A stretch of 40,190 nt of DNA from an uncultured Bacillota bacterium (GTDB lineage Bacteria; Bacillota; Dehalobacteriia; UBA4068; UBA4997): contig CAQWMM010000011.1 in NCBI GenBank assembly GCA_948907985.1, positions 5,001 through 45,190 of the forward strand, given 5' to 3'. How positions within the stretch are numbered: position 1 is the stretch's first letter; every line of letters starts with the position of its first letter. Of the stretch, positions 40,075-40,190 are shown one piece after another. Under the pieces are notes generated by a model. It had not been told where the DNA came from. It did no database searches and saw only the letters and a program-made list of their open reading frames with translations. Position numbers and translations under genes: made by a program.

Positions 40075-40190
40075 TTAATCCTCATAAGGGCTAGCTAATT
40101 TCCAACCCCAATACTCCGCCGACTTCCACTCCACACTAAACCAGTTCCGACCACCCCTGCCCTCGAAATACTGATATTCCCCTGGCAGCA
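40075..40190 (-). CDS. C-terminal end of an unidentified phage gene (partial)
   Basis: An open minus-strand frame enters from the right edge and ends at a TAA at 40075-40077, overlapping the 40067 gene region by spacing only. About 37 residues are visible, aromatic-rich (GRNWFSVEWKSAEYWGWKL). The rest lies outside the window. Confidence 0.6.
   Translation of the reverse strand, partial: LPGEYQYFEGRGGRNWFSVEWKSAEYWGWKLASPYED

Noticed and set aside
1..40190. CRISPR array
   Set aside because: Repeats found are 303-bp coding repeats, 59-bp hairpin copies and 10-bp tandem units; none shows regular 25-40-bp repeats with unique spacers.
1..40190. tRNA or rRNA genes
   Set aside because: No cloverleaf-like stretch with a TTCGA arm or rRNA signature was noticed on either strand; a tRNAscan run was not possible.

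Overview
The window looks like Bacillota DNA (strong Shine-Dalgarno sites, Xkd/PBSX-type tail genes, GC-balanced phage genes interrupted by AT-rich islands). A Negativicutes host is possible, but the sequence does not settle it. Two prophages of different type lie side by side, both mostly on the minus strand. No ordinary host chromosomal genes were recognised.

Region 1 (about 1-24426) is a nearly complete transposable, Mu-like myophage read right to left. It has a plus-strand repressor (23518-24111) facing an early promoter, a small Cro/Ner-like regulator, MuA transposase, MuB ATPase, an AbrB/zinc-finger protein, GemA and Mor. A control region with two dyads follows. Then come gp25/gp26/gp27-like proteins, a LoaP-like NusG paralog, terminase, an accessory trio (circularly permuted cytosine methyltransferase, radical SAM protein, DnaC-like ATPase), portal, MuF protein, scaffold, capsid, connectors, sheath, tube, a frameshifted tail chaperone, and a tape measure protein with 303-bp tandem repeats that runs off the left edge. 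The left prophage end is probably near 24426.

Region 2 (about 24600-40190) is a decayed second myophage, also read right to left. Still recognisable are early genes (PP-loop/PAPS-reductase-like, DUF551, RusA, ADP-ribosylglycohydrolase, ArpU-like regulator), the small terminase, an N-terminal stub of the large terminase, the C-terminal part of a MuF protein fused to a JAB/JAMM domain, scaffold, capsid, a 5'-truncated sheath and a tail tube. Its structural genes have been replaced at two points. A type II restriction-modification island with two methyltransferases, an HNH nuclease and a controller (about 32130-35050) replaces the end of terL, all of portal and the start of muF. A tandem array of hairpin, XRE regulators and SLOG (DUF1273) genes plus a membrane protein (about 26150-28906) replaces the connectors and the start of the sheath.

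The strongest leads are: the LoaP-like NusG followed by a structured leader and intrinsic terminator before the late operon; the circularly permuted methyltransferase in an accessory trio between terL and portal; the duplicated hairpin-XRE-SLOG module ending in a CxxC membrane protein; the MuF-JAB protein with a small downstream partner; and the -1 frameshift in the tail chaperone. Assignments rest on reading motifs and gene order by eye. No database search was run.
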